A DNA stretch of 64,000 bases from JBFHIZ01 sp963666475 (lineage in GTDB: Bacteria > Bacillota > Clostridia > Lachnospirales > Lachnospiraceae), in contig CAXXJM010000001.1 of assembly GCA_963666475.2 (NCBI GenBank), positions 1,736,001-1,800,000 of the forward strand, in the 5' to 3' direction. The notes beneath the pieces are model-generated. The model was not told the DNA's origin, made no database searches, and saw nothing but the letters and a program-made list of their open reading frames with translations. The position numbers were made by a program, and so were the translations under genes. Positions 1 through 8,164 of this stretch are shown piece after piece (within the stretch, counting starts at the first letter, position 1; every line of letters starts with the position of its first letter).

Positions 1-715
1 TAATTTCTTCTCCCGTATCCTCAATCTGCATCTGGCAATACTCAGAAAGCTTGTTTCCAGCAGCCTGAAACTCAACCTGCCAAGTATATGGCCAGTCCGA
101 AAAAATTGCAATGGGGACATCCGTCGCTGTTTCGGAATCGTTCAAGACATAGGTACTATATCCACAAAGCATTGCATCTTCCAGCAATCGGATTTGAACA
201 GAATCTGACAATTCATATTCACCGACCCTACACCTTACACCTATGGCTATGGTACTTGGAGCTTCTGGTTGAAACCGTCTATTCTCATAGTGAATGGATT
301 CTCCAACGATCGCGATCGCCTTGGATTCTCCTACCATAATCGGCTCACTCATTCCAATCCATTTTTTTGCTTCTTCAGAAATTACAAACTCTATATTTGC
401 AGAATCCGCATAACTATTTTCCTCACTGAGAATATCCAAGGATCCTCCATTTGCTTCATATTTTGTGACGGTATGTTTTACAGAAGCAAAAACATTCGCT
501 GTAAAATATGGATCATTTAAACGAAGACATTTCTCAGGGTGTGAAGTTTCCACTTCGATTTTCAAATTCACGGTTTCTACAATCTGATTCTTGACATCTG
601 CCGTTTCAACATTTAAAACTGCTGCAGTAATTCCAGAGGTCGCTGCCGTTACAACTGCTGAAATAATGCTATTACTGGAACTTGAATTGGTTACAAATCC
701 TAATCTTTTTTTCAT
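1..715 (-). CDS. FVTNSSSS-motif protein, partial (runs off window)
   Basis: Reading the minus strand from an ATG at 715 gives an uninterrupted frame of about 238 codons to the window edge, so the C-terminus is missing. The start overlaps the stop of the radical SAM gene as ATGA and has AAGGAG seven bases upstream, so it is translationally coupled. Residues 7-18 read FVTNSSSSNSII. From memory, this N-terminal motif recurs in many unrelated and uncharacterised clostridial and archaeal proteins. An Ala/Val/Thr-rich hydrophobic stretch follows (about 18-35), then a soluble, beta-rich looking region with scattered cysteines. Function is unknown. Because it is coupled to a SPASM radical SAM enzyme, I infer that it is the substrate or partner of that enzyme; nothing in the sequence proves this. 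Confidence 0.8.
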   Translation of the reverse strand, partial: MKKRLGFVTNSSSSNSIISAVVTAATSGITAAVLNVETADVKNQIVETVNLKIEVETSHPEKCLRLNDPYFTANVFASVKHTVTKYEANGGSLDILSEENSYADSANIEFVISEEAKKWIGMSEPIMVGESKAIAIVGESIHYENRRFQPEAPSTIAIGVRCRVGEYELSDSVQIRLLEDAMLCGYSTYVLNDSETATDVPIAIFSDWPYTWQVEFQAAGNKLSEYCQMQIEDTGEEI

Positions 716-1788
716 TTGCGCTCTCCTTTTTCCCTACACAAGTTGATTCCATCTATGGTCGGACATCCACCTAGACATTGAACTCTTTTTTTACACTCTA
801 CGCATTTTAAAAAAAATCTTTCGCGAAAACTATCAAATGAAGAACTATCCCATGCTTCTTGTATCGAATATTTTTTTAAGTCAATACTATACGCCTCTTT
901 CTGAGCGAATGAGCACGGATACATTTTCATCTCTGCATCGACATATGCTGAAAAGCGACCGCCCTCGCATGGCTCTATGCAGGCTTCATCCACTTCATGA
1001 CAGTAGGATACGATTCCTGTTGTAGAGCAGGAATCAAATCCTATTCCAAATGGAAAATCATTTTGATCAATCAGCTTAAAAAAGCGTTCTAAATATGGAT
1101 TGTCCTGTGTTAAAACCAAATCCAAATTTACATTTCCGATGGGTTTATATAACAGAAAAATAACGGCTCCTATACCTTTTGGAAAATCCTTGTTTTCCAA
1201 TCGAATACATGCGTCCTCAATCGAATGTTCTGAAAGAATGAAATGTATATTTGTAGTCACTCCTTCTGACAAAAGAACCGAAATAGCACGGAATGTATAC
1301 TCCGTCTGATACCAGCTGACCGCAGCCGCTCCACAGTAATTCTTTATCCACTTCGCTTTTTCCTCAGTCATTTGATAACCGGAAGTCGTAATATTGGGGA
1401 CGATCCCATATTTTCTTGTAAGCCGTAGAATCGTCTCGAACTCTTCGTGACAGTCTGCATCCCCTCGTCCACCCAACGCTAATTGCTGTACTTTTCCAGA
1501 ACATTCTTTCAAGATTTTTTCATAATCTTCCAGTAGCATATTGGGACTTTGAATCTGATTTCCCTCTTGGTAACAAAAAACTCCTGCTTTTTCACATCTT
1601 CCACTGAGACCATGAAGACAGTGTCCCATTATTCCAACATCAATCAAATGTGGAAAATCTGCGCGAAACGGTTCTTCGTTCGTCATAATACCATCTTCTC
1701 CTATTACATTGGAACGAAAATATGCACCACTCATATCGTCAAACGTAGTGTAATAATGATACCGAAAATCATAGTTGTACTTTATCAT
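712..1788 (-). CDS. Radical SAM/SPASM domain enzyme with atypical N-terminal Cys spacing
   Basis: 358 aa. The core looks like a radical SAM barrel: an LGGRGDAD stretch sits where the GGGEP strand is expected, followed by ITTSGY and a beta/alpha pattern. The C-terminus has a canonical SPASM arrangement CX2CX5CX3C (residues around 325-340) plus preceding and following cysteines, as in peptide-modifying enzymes that bind auxiliary Fe-S clusters. The N-terminal cysteines near residue 56 are spaced CX7CX6C rather than CX3CX2C, which is odd. AGGA seven bases before the ATG supports the start. It lies 24 bp after the zinc-ribbon membrane gene and overlaps the FVTNSSSS gene by ATGA, so the three form an operon. 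Role inferred: post-translational modification of a protein or peptide. Substrate unknown. Confidence 0.85.
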   Translation of the reverse strand: MIKYNYDFRYHYYTTFDDMSGAYFRSNVIGEDGIMTNEEPFRADFPHLIDVGIMGHCLHGLSGRCEKAGVFCYQEGNQIQSPNMLLEDYEKILKECSGKVQQLALGGRGDADCHEEFETILRLTRKYGIVPNITTSGYQMTEEKAKWIKNYCGAAAVSWYQTEYTFRAISVLLSEGVTTNIHFILSEHSIEDACIRLENKDFPKGIGAVIFLLYKPIGNVNLDLVLTQDNPYLERFFKLIDQNDFPFGIGFDSCSTTGIVSYCHEVDEACIEPCEGGRFSAYVDAEMKMYPCSFAQKEAYSIDLKKYSIQEAWDSSSFDSFRERFFLKCVECKKRVQCLGGCPTIDGINLCREKGERK

Positions 1789-1812
1789 CTCATCTTCCTC
1801 ACGAGCTCACAT

Positions 1813-2772
1813 TCACTTTTTTTTATTTAGAATCATTAAGACAACTCCCAATACAAAAAGAATCGAACCAAGAATATAACCGATATAATCTCCTATTATG
1901 AATGGAAGTATTTTTCTCATCAAACTAAGAAGGATTGCTGATACGGTCCCAAGACCAAAGACCTGGCGAATCATTTCACTATTTTTTGAGAACAAATCTG
2001 GTTTCTTAACCAGTCTTTTTATATCGTAAATTAATGCATATAATACTCGGAAGAATGTCGTGTTCCTAAGTTCACTTCCCGACAAGACAAGTGCAATTCC
2101 AAATGTACCGCATGCCAGATATTTATTGATCGAATTGTTTCTCATCATAAAATTAGAAAAGACATATGCTAAACCTAGAACTAAAAATACCATACCAAAC
2201 TCTTTTTGTTTGGTATCTTTCAATGCAGCCGCAATTCCTTTGATCGCGGAAGGAACACTTCCAACTCGGATCATCTTTTCTTTCAATAATTGTGGAATAA
2301 ATACAGACAGCATTGTAAATACTGAAGAAAAGTGTAAAGTACGTGCCAAAACGTTATTATATGTCCCAAAAAGTACTGCCAGAAATCCTTTCATCCCATA
2401 AGCCGGCATATAATTGAAATACGGATCATAGACTGTAATTGCCCATACAAGAATGGTTATAAGTGCAGCTCCAAGCATGATAAGATTTTTTGCAGTAGGA
2501 TGTTTGAACGTCTCCTTAATGGTTCGAAAAATCTTCGTAAACTCAGATTTCAAACCTCTTCCTCGATTTCGAATTTCACTAAGTTCCTTTGGTGTTACGA
2601 TATGAAATCCCTTCGTAAGAATCACCGGATCCTGAGTTTGGACAAAAAAATACCCAGCAGAACTACGACTTGGCTTAGCAATAGCAATTGGACGTCGTTT
2701 TGCCGGGGATATTCCTTCACATATATGTTCCTGATTCAAATAAATTTCTTGACCACATTTATTACACTTCAC
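1813..2772 (-). CDS. Zinc-ribbon membrane protein of unknown function
   Basis: I place the start at a GTG (2772) because GGGAGGG lies seven bases before it; the ATG at 2805 has no ribosome site. The 319-aa product begins with C3, C6, H16 and C18, a small zinc ribbon, then a basic linker. From about residue 95 there are six or seven hydrophobic segments, ending in a Lys-rich tail. It is the first gene of the unit with the radical SAM and FVTNSSSS proteins. The membrane part resembles by eye the membrane protein at 36355-37095 (same order of helices, a KEKM-type basic loop and a late glycine-rich helix). I do not recognise a named family. It may anchor or transport the partner protein. Confidence 0.7.
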   Translation of the reverse strand: MKCNKCGQEIYLNQEHICEGISPAKRRPIAIAKPSRSSAGYFFVQTQDPVILTKGFHIVTPKELSEIRNRGRGLKSEFTKIFRTIKETFKHPTAKNLIMLGAALITILVWAITVYDPYFNYMPAYGMKGFLAVLFGTYNNVLARTLHFSSVFTMLSVFIPQLLKEKMIRVGSVPSAIKGIAAALKDTKQKEFGMVFLVLGLAYVFSNFMMRNNSINKYLACGTFGIALVLSGSELRNTTFFRVLYALIYDIKRLVKKPDLFSKNSEMIRQVFGLGTVSAILLSLMRKILPFIIGDYIGYILGSILFVLGVVLMILNKKK

Positions 2773-2920
2773 CTGCGTACCCTCCCATGATATCAAAGAC
2801 AACATAAATTAATAAATACTCAGATATAACAAAGCTATTATATCATTATATTTTTTGAAATCATAGGATTTTATCTCAAGTTATTGTACAAAAAACGTTT
2901 TTAATTCTTTTTTTCAGACT

Positions 2921-4093
2921 CTATAAAATGACATTATCCGGAGATACTGCCTCCGCTACTTTCTTAGCAACTATTTCCGCCACCCTTGGATCAAACGGTG
3001 AAGGTATGATATATTCTTCTTTTAATTCTTCCTCCGAAACCAATTCTGCAATGGCATAAGCTGCCGCCACTTTCATTTCTTTTGTAATATTTCTAGCATG
3101 GGCTTGTAATGCTCCTTTAAAAATCCCTGGGAATGCAAGCACATTATTGATTTGATTAGGATAATCGGAGCGACCAGTTCCAAGTACTCGAACGCCTGAG
3201 GTAATTGCATCCTCATAGCTGATCTCAGGATTTGGATTTGCCATTGCGAATACAATCGCATCCTGGTTCATCGAATTGATCATTTCTTTTGTTAATATAT
3301 TTGCTGCCGATACTCCAACAAAAACATCCGTGTCTTTTATTGCATCTACAAGCGTTCCTTGCTTTCTTTCCAGATTTGTAACTTCTGCCAGTTCATATTT
3401 ATGTGGCATCATGTCTTCTTTTCGGTCTGGGTGAATGATACCATATAAATCGCATACCACAATATGCTTCACTCCAAGATTCAATAGCATTTTAATAATC
3501 GCTGTTCCTGCTGCTCCTGGCCCGTTCACAACGACTTTGATTTCTTCAATTTTTTTATGAACGAGTTTTAATGCATTGATAAGCGCCGCAGATACAACAA
3601 TTGCCGTCCCATGTTGGTCATCATGAAATACAGGAATATTCATCTCTTCTTCTAAACGTCTCTCAATTTCAAAACATTTTGGAGAGCAGATATCTTCTAA
3701 ATTGATTCCTCCAAAACATGGTTCCAGTAATTTAATTGTACGAATCAATTCTTCTGGATCTTTTGTATCCAAACAAATAGGAACCGCATCAACTCCTCCA
3801 AACTGTTTAAATAAAACAGATTTGCCCTCCATAACTGGTATGGAAGCCTTTGCACCAATATCTCCAAGACCTAATACTGCTGTTCCATCCGAAATAACAG
3901 CAACTAAATTACCTTTTGATGTATACTCATAGACTTTTGATTCATCTTTACTAATTTCTCTACAAGGTTCTGCCACTCCTGGAGTATATGCAATGCTTAG
4001 ATCGTCCTTATTCTCCAACTTCATTTTGCTTGTAACTGCAATTTTCCCTTTTGTTAACGCATGTTGCTTAAGTGCTTCCTTAAAATAATCCAT
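2921..4093 (-). CDS. NAD(P)-dependent malic enzyme (short form)
   Basis: 390 aa, the usual length of the short bacterial malic enzymes that turn L-malate into pyruvate and CO2 with reduction of NAD(P). Visible signatures are the YTPGVAEPC segment near residue 36, GDIGAKASIPVMEGK near 80, FHDDQHGTA with the metal-binding Asp pair near 155, and a Rossmann NGPGAAGTA loop near 190. ANPNPEI near 285 completes the family pattern. The start is supported by AGGAGG six bases upstream. It is preceded by its own sigma-A promoter and separated from both neighbours, so it is probably monocistronic. It links fermentative C4 and C3 metabolism. I cannot tell NAD from NADP preference. Confidence 0.95.
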   Translation of the reverse strand: MDYFKEALKQHALTKGKIAVTSKMKLENKDDLSIAYTPGVAEPCREISKDESKVYEYTSKGNLVAVISDGTAVLGLGDIGAKASIPVMEGKSVLFKQFGGVDAVPICLDTKDPEELIRTIKLLEPCFGGINLEDICSPKCFEIERRLEEEMNIPVFHDDQHGTAIVVSAALINALKLVHKKIEEIKVVVNGPGAAGTAIIKMLLNLGVKHIVVCDLYGIIHPDRKEDMMPHKYELAEVTNLERKQGTLVDAIKDTDVFVGVSAANILTKEMINSMNQDAIVFAMANPNPEISYEDAITSGVRVLGTGRSDYPNQINNVLAFPGIFKGALQAHARNITKEMKVAAAYAIAELVSEEELKEEYIIPSPFDPRVAEIVAKKVAEAVSPDNVIL

Positions 4094-4132
4094 TCGGTCC
4101 TCCTAATTTCATGAAATGATGACAATATTTAT

Positions 4133-4161
4133 ATTGTAGTGCAAAAGGGAGTATTTATCAA
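4133..4161 (-). promoter_or_regulatory. Sigma-A promoter of malic enzyme gene
   Basis: On the minus strand TTGATA (4156-4161) is followed by exactly 17 bases and TACAAT (4133-4138). It lies about 40 bases upstream of the malic enzyme start codon. Confidence 0.7.
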
Positions 4162-4234
4162 TCTAATAACGTTGTAAAAAAGTCGGACATAGCTGGTTTC
4201 ATTTTGTTTCTCTATATTTATTATCTTGTCTTAT

Positions 4235-4858
4235 CTACGAAAATCTCATCCGTCCAAATTGTAATGGTTTGTGAAATGCTGGTTCTGGTGCGTCAATCCA
4301 ATTCCATACCGCATATTGATCTTCAATCAAACCCCCACAGCGATAAAAATTCACATACCAGAGATCCCGATCACACGTTCCATAAATCCTCTCAATGTGT
4401 GCAAACGATATATAGATTTCTAATTCCCAGATATCATCATCCACATTTGGGCGTTTTATCACTTGGCTCGGAAGACTCGTTCTGACCTGGATTTCACTTA
4501 TTTCAAGTTCTGTTAGGATTCTTTTTTCATGAGCCTTATGAACTCCCATGTGAATTGTTCCTATACAATTGACCTCAAGATTCACATAGTCTTCTCCTGG
4601 AGTGTTCTCTGGGCGAAAGAAAAATTCAAAACAGCTATCCAAATGCACGCTTCCATTTGTCTCTATAACATTTGCCGAACTATGCACATCAAATGCCAAC
4701 ACATGCAAAATGATTCCTGCTTCATTGCTTCGCAATCTGACTTCTGTTTTCTGCTTAAGTCCTGATTTATACCATGGATACTGATTGATTTGAACACATT
4801 CAGGCTCGTATGAGGTATTCTCCCTGCCCTCAAATTTTACTATGCAAACTTCACTCAT
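4235..4858 (-). CDS. CBM9-like / DOMON-fold carbohydrate-binding protein
   Basis: 207 aa without signal peptide or membrane segment. The pattern of strands with DSCFEFFFRP, YVNLEVN and the late WYVNFYR plus VWNWIDAP stretches matches the carbohydrate-binding family 9-like domain found in Firmicutes as a stand-alone cytoplasmic protein. The ATG overlaps the nagB stop by four bases (ATGA), so it is translated together with nagB and is second in that operon. Function in the family is not established. Coupling to a glucosamine-6-phosphate deaminase suggests a role in amino sugar handling, but that is inference only. Confidence 0.75.
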   Translation of the reverse strand: MSEVCIVKFEGRENTSYEPECVQINQYPWYKSGLKQKTEVRLRSNEAGIILHVLAFDVHSSANVIETNGSVHLDSCFEFFFRPENTPGEDYVNLEVNCIGTIHMGVHKAHEKRILTELEISEIQVRTSLPSQVIKRPNVDDDIWELEIYISFAHIERIYGTCDRDLWYVNFYRCGGLIEDQYAVWNWIDAPEPAFHKPLQFGRMRFS

Positions 4859-5637
4859 GCCGGAAGTACATTTCTTTTTTTCAATTCCTCCAAAACAAAT
4901 TTTGCGGCCTCTTTTTCTAGAATCAAGGTTGCATCATTATGCAATTGAATAACTGAAGCTGGCACATTCGGAGTTACTGGTCCAAATAACATCTCTTTTA
5001 ATATTTCTGCTTTTGATGCTCCATTCGCAATCAAAACGATTTTTTTTGCATGCATGATGTTTCGTATCCCCATGCTGATCGCTTCCTTTGGAACATCCTC
5101 AATTGTCTCAAAAAATCTAGAATTCGCTTCAATGGTTTCTGGATCTAATTGAACCAAATGAGTTCCCGCTTCGAATTTTACATCGGGTTCATTAAATCCA
5201 ATATGTCCATTATTCCCAATCCCAAGAATTTGCATATCGATATTTCCATGACCCTCGATTTGACGATCGTATTCCTTGCAAACACCTTCCACATCATCCT
5301 TAATTCCACTTGGAATATGCACTCGTTCTTTTCTGACATTCACTTTGCTGAATAAATTTTTGTCCATATAAAAGGCATAGCTTTGATCATTCTCTGGAGA
5401 CAACTTAAAATATTCATCAAGATTAAAAGATGTAATATCAGAAAAATCAATGTCTCCATTTTCATACAATGACACAAGTTCCCGATACATTCCTTCTGGT
5501 GTAGATCCAGTCGCAAGTCCTAATATGCTGTCTGTTTTTAAATTCATCTGCCCTGCCACCATATTGGCAGCCTTTTTACTCATGGTTTCATAATCCTCGG
5601 TAATAAAAATGGTAATGCTGTTGTACTTGATTTTCAT
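4855..5637 (-). CDS. nagB: Glucosamine-6-phosphate deaminase
   Basis: Converts glucosamine 6-phosphate to fructose 6-phosphate and ammonia. Family motifs are all present: GLATGSTPEGMY near residue 40, NLDEYF near 72 and GIGNNGHIGFNEP near 135 with the catalytic His/Glu region. Of the two possible ATGs I choose 5637, because AGAGG lies six bases before it and abuts the upstream ATG at 5643. Length of 260 aa is normal. A perfect palindrome GTAAAC-TTT-GTTTAC lies 36 bases upstream and a similar one precedes the adjacent ROK gene, so repression by that regulator is likely. The CBM9-like gene is co-translated downstream. Confidence 0.96.
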   Translation of the reverse strand: MKIKYNSITIFITEDYETMSKKAANMVAGQMNLKTDSILGLATGSTPEGMYRELVSLYENGDIDFSDITSFNLDEYFKLSPENDQSYAFYMDKNLFSKVNVRKERVHIPSGIKDDVEGVCKEYDRQIEGHGNIDMQILGIGNNGHIGFNEPDVKFEAGTHLVQLDPETIEANSRFFETIEDVPKEAISMGIRNIMHAKKIVLIANGASKAEILKEMLFGPVTPNVPASVIQLHNDATLILEKEAAKFVLEELKKRNVLPA

Positions 5638-5672
5638 AAACATCCTCTTTCTGTTTCGTTTTGTTTTATTTT

Positions 5673-5687
5673 GTAAACTTTGTTTAC
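5673..5687. promoter_or_regulatory. Probable ROK operator upstream of nagB
   Basis: Perfect inverted repeat GTAAAC-TTT-GTTTAC, flanked by TAATTAATTA on one side. The same layout, with one mismatch, occurs upstream of the ROK gene at 6955-6969. Two matching palindromes bracketing the regulator and its presumed target are the usual sign of an operator. Confidence 0.7.
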
Positions 5688-5718
5688 TAATTAATTAAAA
5701 AAAATATTCCTATCAAAA

Positions 5719-5745
5719 CGTCAGCCCGAATTTATTCGGGCGACG
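5719..5745 (-). terminator. Terminator after ROK gene
   Basis: Stem CGTC/GACG plus GCCCGAAT-TT-ATTCGGGC with one bulged base, followed on the minus strand by a T-rich stretch. It separates the ROK gene (ending at 5755) from the nagB promoter region. Confidence 0.65.
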
Positions 5746-5754
5746 ATTCAATTT

Positions 5755-6924
5755 CTATATAATCTCTTCGATTACTTTTTCAACACCGATTAAGGCTGCA
5801 CCTTTCAAGGACATTCTCTCAGATACAGACTTCTGTACCTTTGTCTCAAATGGTACCATAGAAAGAATTGATTCATTGATATCTTCTATCATAGTCTCTG
5901 ACAAATCAAACAATCTCCCCACTACTATTACCGTCCTAATATCTAAAATCGACGCAATATTTGCTATTGTTACGGATAAATCCCGAATAACGTCCCTGTA
6001 TAAATCAACTGCATTTCTTTCACCTACTCGAATTGCTTCTTTCAAGTCTTCAAAGGAAAGTTCATTCATACCATGCTCATATGAACTAGAATTGGGATTG
6101 AGTTTGCGATAACGTTCAGTTAATGCATACAAGCTGACCTTTTCTTCCAAAGTCATATATCTTCCTTCTTCGTTTTGAACGGGGAGTACGAATCCAACTT
6201 CTCCCGCTGCATTTCGATCGCCTTCATACAACTGGTCATTTATAATGATTCCAACTCCAACTCCTGTATCAGCACTTAACAAATAGATATTCTTTTCTTT
6301 CGAAAAAGGTCCTACTTTCTTTTCTGCTAAAACTGCAAGATTTACGTCATTCTTCACACTGACAGGGAGTCCCAAGTCTTCTTTGATGAAAGAAATCAAC
6401 CGTTTTACGATGTTTTCTTTATATTTCAAATTGGTAAGATATAATTCATCATTATGACCTACCACTCCCGAAAAAGATACCACTGCCTGTAAGATTTTTG
6501 ATGAAATATCCTGATGAGAAGATATAAAATTCTGCAAAGCATGAATGACCTCTTCTGTCTTGTCTTCATTCATCGTTTCATTTTTCAAAGATATCGAGCA
6601 GACATCTGTGAAATTTTCTCTCAAATCTGAAATCACAGCAAGAAAACGACTTTTTGAAAGATCCAGTGCAAGAACATACCCATAGTGTACATTGATATCA
6701 ACTAGCATTCCCTTTTTCCCGACCATATTATCATCTTTTCCAATTTCAACCAGTTTTCCTACACGGATTAAATCATCCACGTTCTTTGAAATTGTTGGTT
6801 TTGAGGAATTCATTTTTTTTGCCAACCCAGCTCGAGTCATTGCTCCTTCTTTTTTAAGAATCTGAAAAATGATCTGCTGATTTTTTTGCTTCACATTACT
6901 CTGTGTTGATGCCTGATAATTCAT
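5755..6924 (-). CDS. ROK-family transcriptional repressor (NagC/XylR-like)
   Basis: About 389 aa. Residues 15-60 form a MarR-like winged helix (TRAGLAKKMNSSKPTISKNV), followed by a ROK/actin-like fold with LALDLSKSR near 88 and GVGVGIIINDQLYEG near 225, then a late glycine-rich segment. I prefer the second ATG at 6924, since AAGG is seven bases before it and only one base from the first ATG at 6930. The standard ROK metal-binding cysteine cluster is not evident, as in other regulators of this group. It lies upstream of nagB on the same strand, separated by a hairpin, and both genes carry the GTAAAY-AAA-GTTWAC palindrome. Likely an amino-sugar-responsive repressor that also controls itself. 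Confidence 0.9.
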   Translation of the reverse strand: MNYQASTQSNVKQKNQQIIFQILKKEGAMTRAGLAKKMNSSKPTISKNVDDLIRVGKLVEIGKDDNMVGKKGMLVDINVHYGYVLALDLSKSRFLAVISDLRENFTDVCSISLKNETMNEDKTEEVIHALQNFISSHQDISSKILQAVVSFSGVVGHNDELYLTNLKYKENIVKRLISFIKEDLGLPVSVKNDVNLAVLAEKKVGPFSKEKNIYLLSADTGVGVGIIINDQLYEGDRNAAGEVGFVLPVQNEEGRYMTLEEKVSLYALTERYRKLNPNSSSYEHGMNELSFEDLKEAIRVGERNAVDLYRDVIRDLSVTIANIASILDIRTVIVVGRLFDLSETMIEDINESILSMVPFETKVQKSVSERMSLKGAALIGVEKVIEEII

Positions 6925-6954
6925 ATTCATACCTTAATTTCATACAATTAATTA

Positions 6955-6969
6955 GTTAACTTTATTTAC
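6955..6969. promoter_or_regulatory. Probable ROK operator upstream of its own gene
   Basis: Imperfect inverted repeat GTTAAC-TTT-ATTTAC with the same spacing and the same ATTAATTA flank as the perfect copy at 5673-5687. It lies about 30 bases before the ROK start, as expected for autoregulation. Confidence 0.65.
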
Positions 6970-7028
6970 TTAAATACTATCATACAAGATTTTCATTGTC
7001 AATCTGTGGGTTTTACGAATTGAGGACA

Positions 7029-7868
7029 CTAAGCCTTTTTCACAGGTATCCAAATCTCACAATAGTATGAATCCGGATCTTCGGTTGGCATAGTATACAT
7101 TTCAATGTTGTAATTACCTGCCAATTGATATTCTTTCGTAGTCGGAAGCCATTCACTCCAGATTTTTGTATTCACGGTTTGCAAAGACGTCGGTAATGCA
7201 CCGGTACATCCAAATACTGCCCAAGTTCCTGCTGGAATTACCTTTGTTACACAATCATCTGGAATTTCTGAAACCGGATTATAGTTATCGGCAATATAAT
7301 AATCAAAGTCCGTTCCATTATTATCCATGCAGACTCCATACATACCACAAACAATATCTCCTCCGCCTGAGCTAAGATGCGCTTCCCAAAATTTTGGAAT
7401 ATCTACATATGCATTTTCATTTGTGAATCTCTTCACTTTCCCCATAATTGTGAACTGTTCTTTTTCTACGATTTTGTACTCTAACATTGTTCCACCCTCC
7501 AGTGTCAATTTGATTTTTAGTGGTGCAAAAGACTTTAAATTATTTCCACGTTCTTTTGCTACCGAAGGACTGATTCCATGAAATTTTGTAAATGCTCGGG
7601 AAAAACTATCCGGCGAATCATAACCATACTTCAGTGCAATATCAATTACTTTTTGTTCAGTTGCGCATAATTCCTGCGCTGCCATACTCAATCTCCTATT
7701 TCGAATATATTCCCCAACTGTAAACCCACAAAGTATATGAAATATTTTATGAAAATAAAAACACGATACATTTGCCTGGTCTGCTATACTCTGAATATCT
7801 AACTCATCCGTCAAATGTTCTTCAATATAGGCTATTGCACTGGATATCCCCTCGTTCCATCCATTCAT
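7029..7868 (-). CDS. AraC-family regulator with GyrI-like effector-binding domain
   Basis: 279 aa. Residues 1-100 hold the two AraC helix-turn-helix units (IQSIADQANVSCFYFHKIF, then VIDIALKYGYDSPDSFSRAF and FHGISPS). A linker at about 110-125 leads to a C-terminal GyrI-like/AraC-E-bind domain (about 127-279) with the typical IPAGTWAVF and final EIWIPV strands. Such proteins, related to Rob and SoxS-like drug-responsive regulators, bind small hydrophobic ligands. An AAGGAAGG site precedes the ATG at somewhat long spacing (12). It overlaps a doubtful small ORF by four bases. The divergently transcribed ABC exporter at 8165 is a plausible target, inferred from position. Confidence 0.92.
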   Translation of the reverse strand: MNGWNEGISSAIAYIEEHLTDELDIQSIADQANVSCFYFHKIFHILCGFTVGEYIRNRRLSMAAQELCATEQKVIDIALKYGYDSPDSFSRAFTKFHGISPSVAKERGNNLKSFAPLKIKLTLEGGTMLEYKIVEKEQFTIMGKVKRFTNENAYVDIPKFWEAHLSSGGGDIVCGMYGVCMDNNGTDFDYYIADNYNPVSEIPDDCVTKVIPAGTWAVFGCTGALPTSLQTVNTKIWSEWLPTTKEYQLAGNYNIEMYTMPTEDPDSYYCEIWIPVKKA

Positions 7869-8068
7869 GGTTTAACATTTCCTTCCTTTTTTGTATTACC
7901 AAAATCATCATATCTCAAATATAAATAAAGTTCCCGTCTTTTTTTGTTCACTTCTATCGGTTCAATAGCATTGCTTAAATGCCATATAATATGTTGAGGA
8001 GTTCTTTCCCTGCATTCGATTGAAAACATTTTTCTTTTATTATACCTTTCCCATAAATTATTTACCAT
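7865..8068 (-). CDS. Doubtful small ORF upstream of AraC gene
   Basis: 67 codons ending in an ATGA overlap with the AraC-family gene. The product is hydrophilic, rich in Arg, Lys and Tyr, and matches no family I know. The ribosome site is weak (GAAGAA). The ATGA overlap and the long distance from any other AraC ribosome site leave room for a real upstream cistron, but it may equally be the 5-prime leader. Reported with low confidence. Confidence 0.25.
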   Translation of the reverse strand: MVNNLWERYNKRKMFSIECRERTPQHIIWHLSNAIEPIEVNKKRRELYLYLRYDDFGNTKKEGNVKP

Positions 8069-8164
8069 GATTTCTTCAAATAATCTATAGGAAATCCGTA
8101 GAATCTATGATATATTTTTATTATGTAAGTGCTTACAAAAAACAACACAATTATGAGGTCTTTC

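Noticed and set aside
88..520. Two plus-strand frames at the left edge
   Set aside because: They are antisense to the uninterrupted minus-strand FVTNSSSS frame, which is coupled to its upstream gene.
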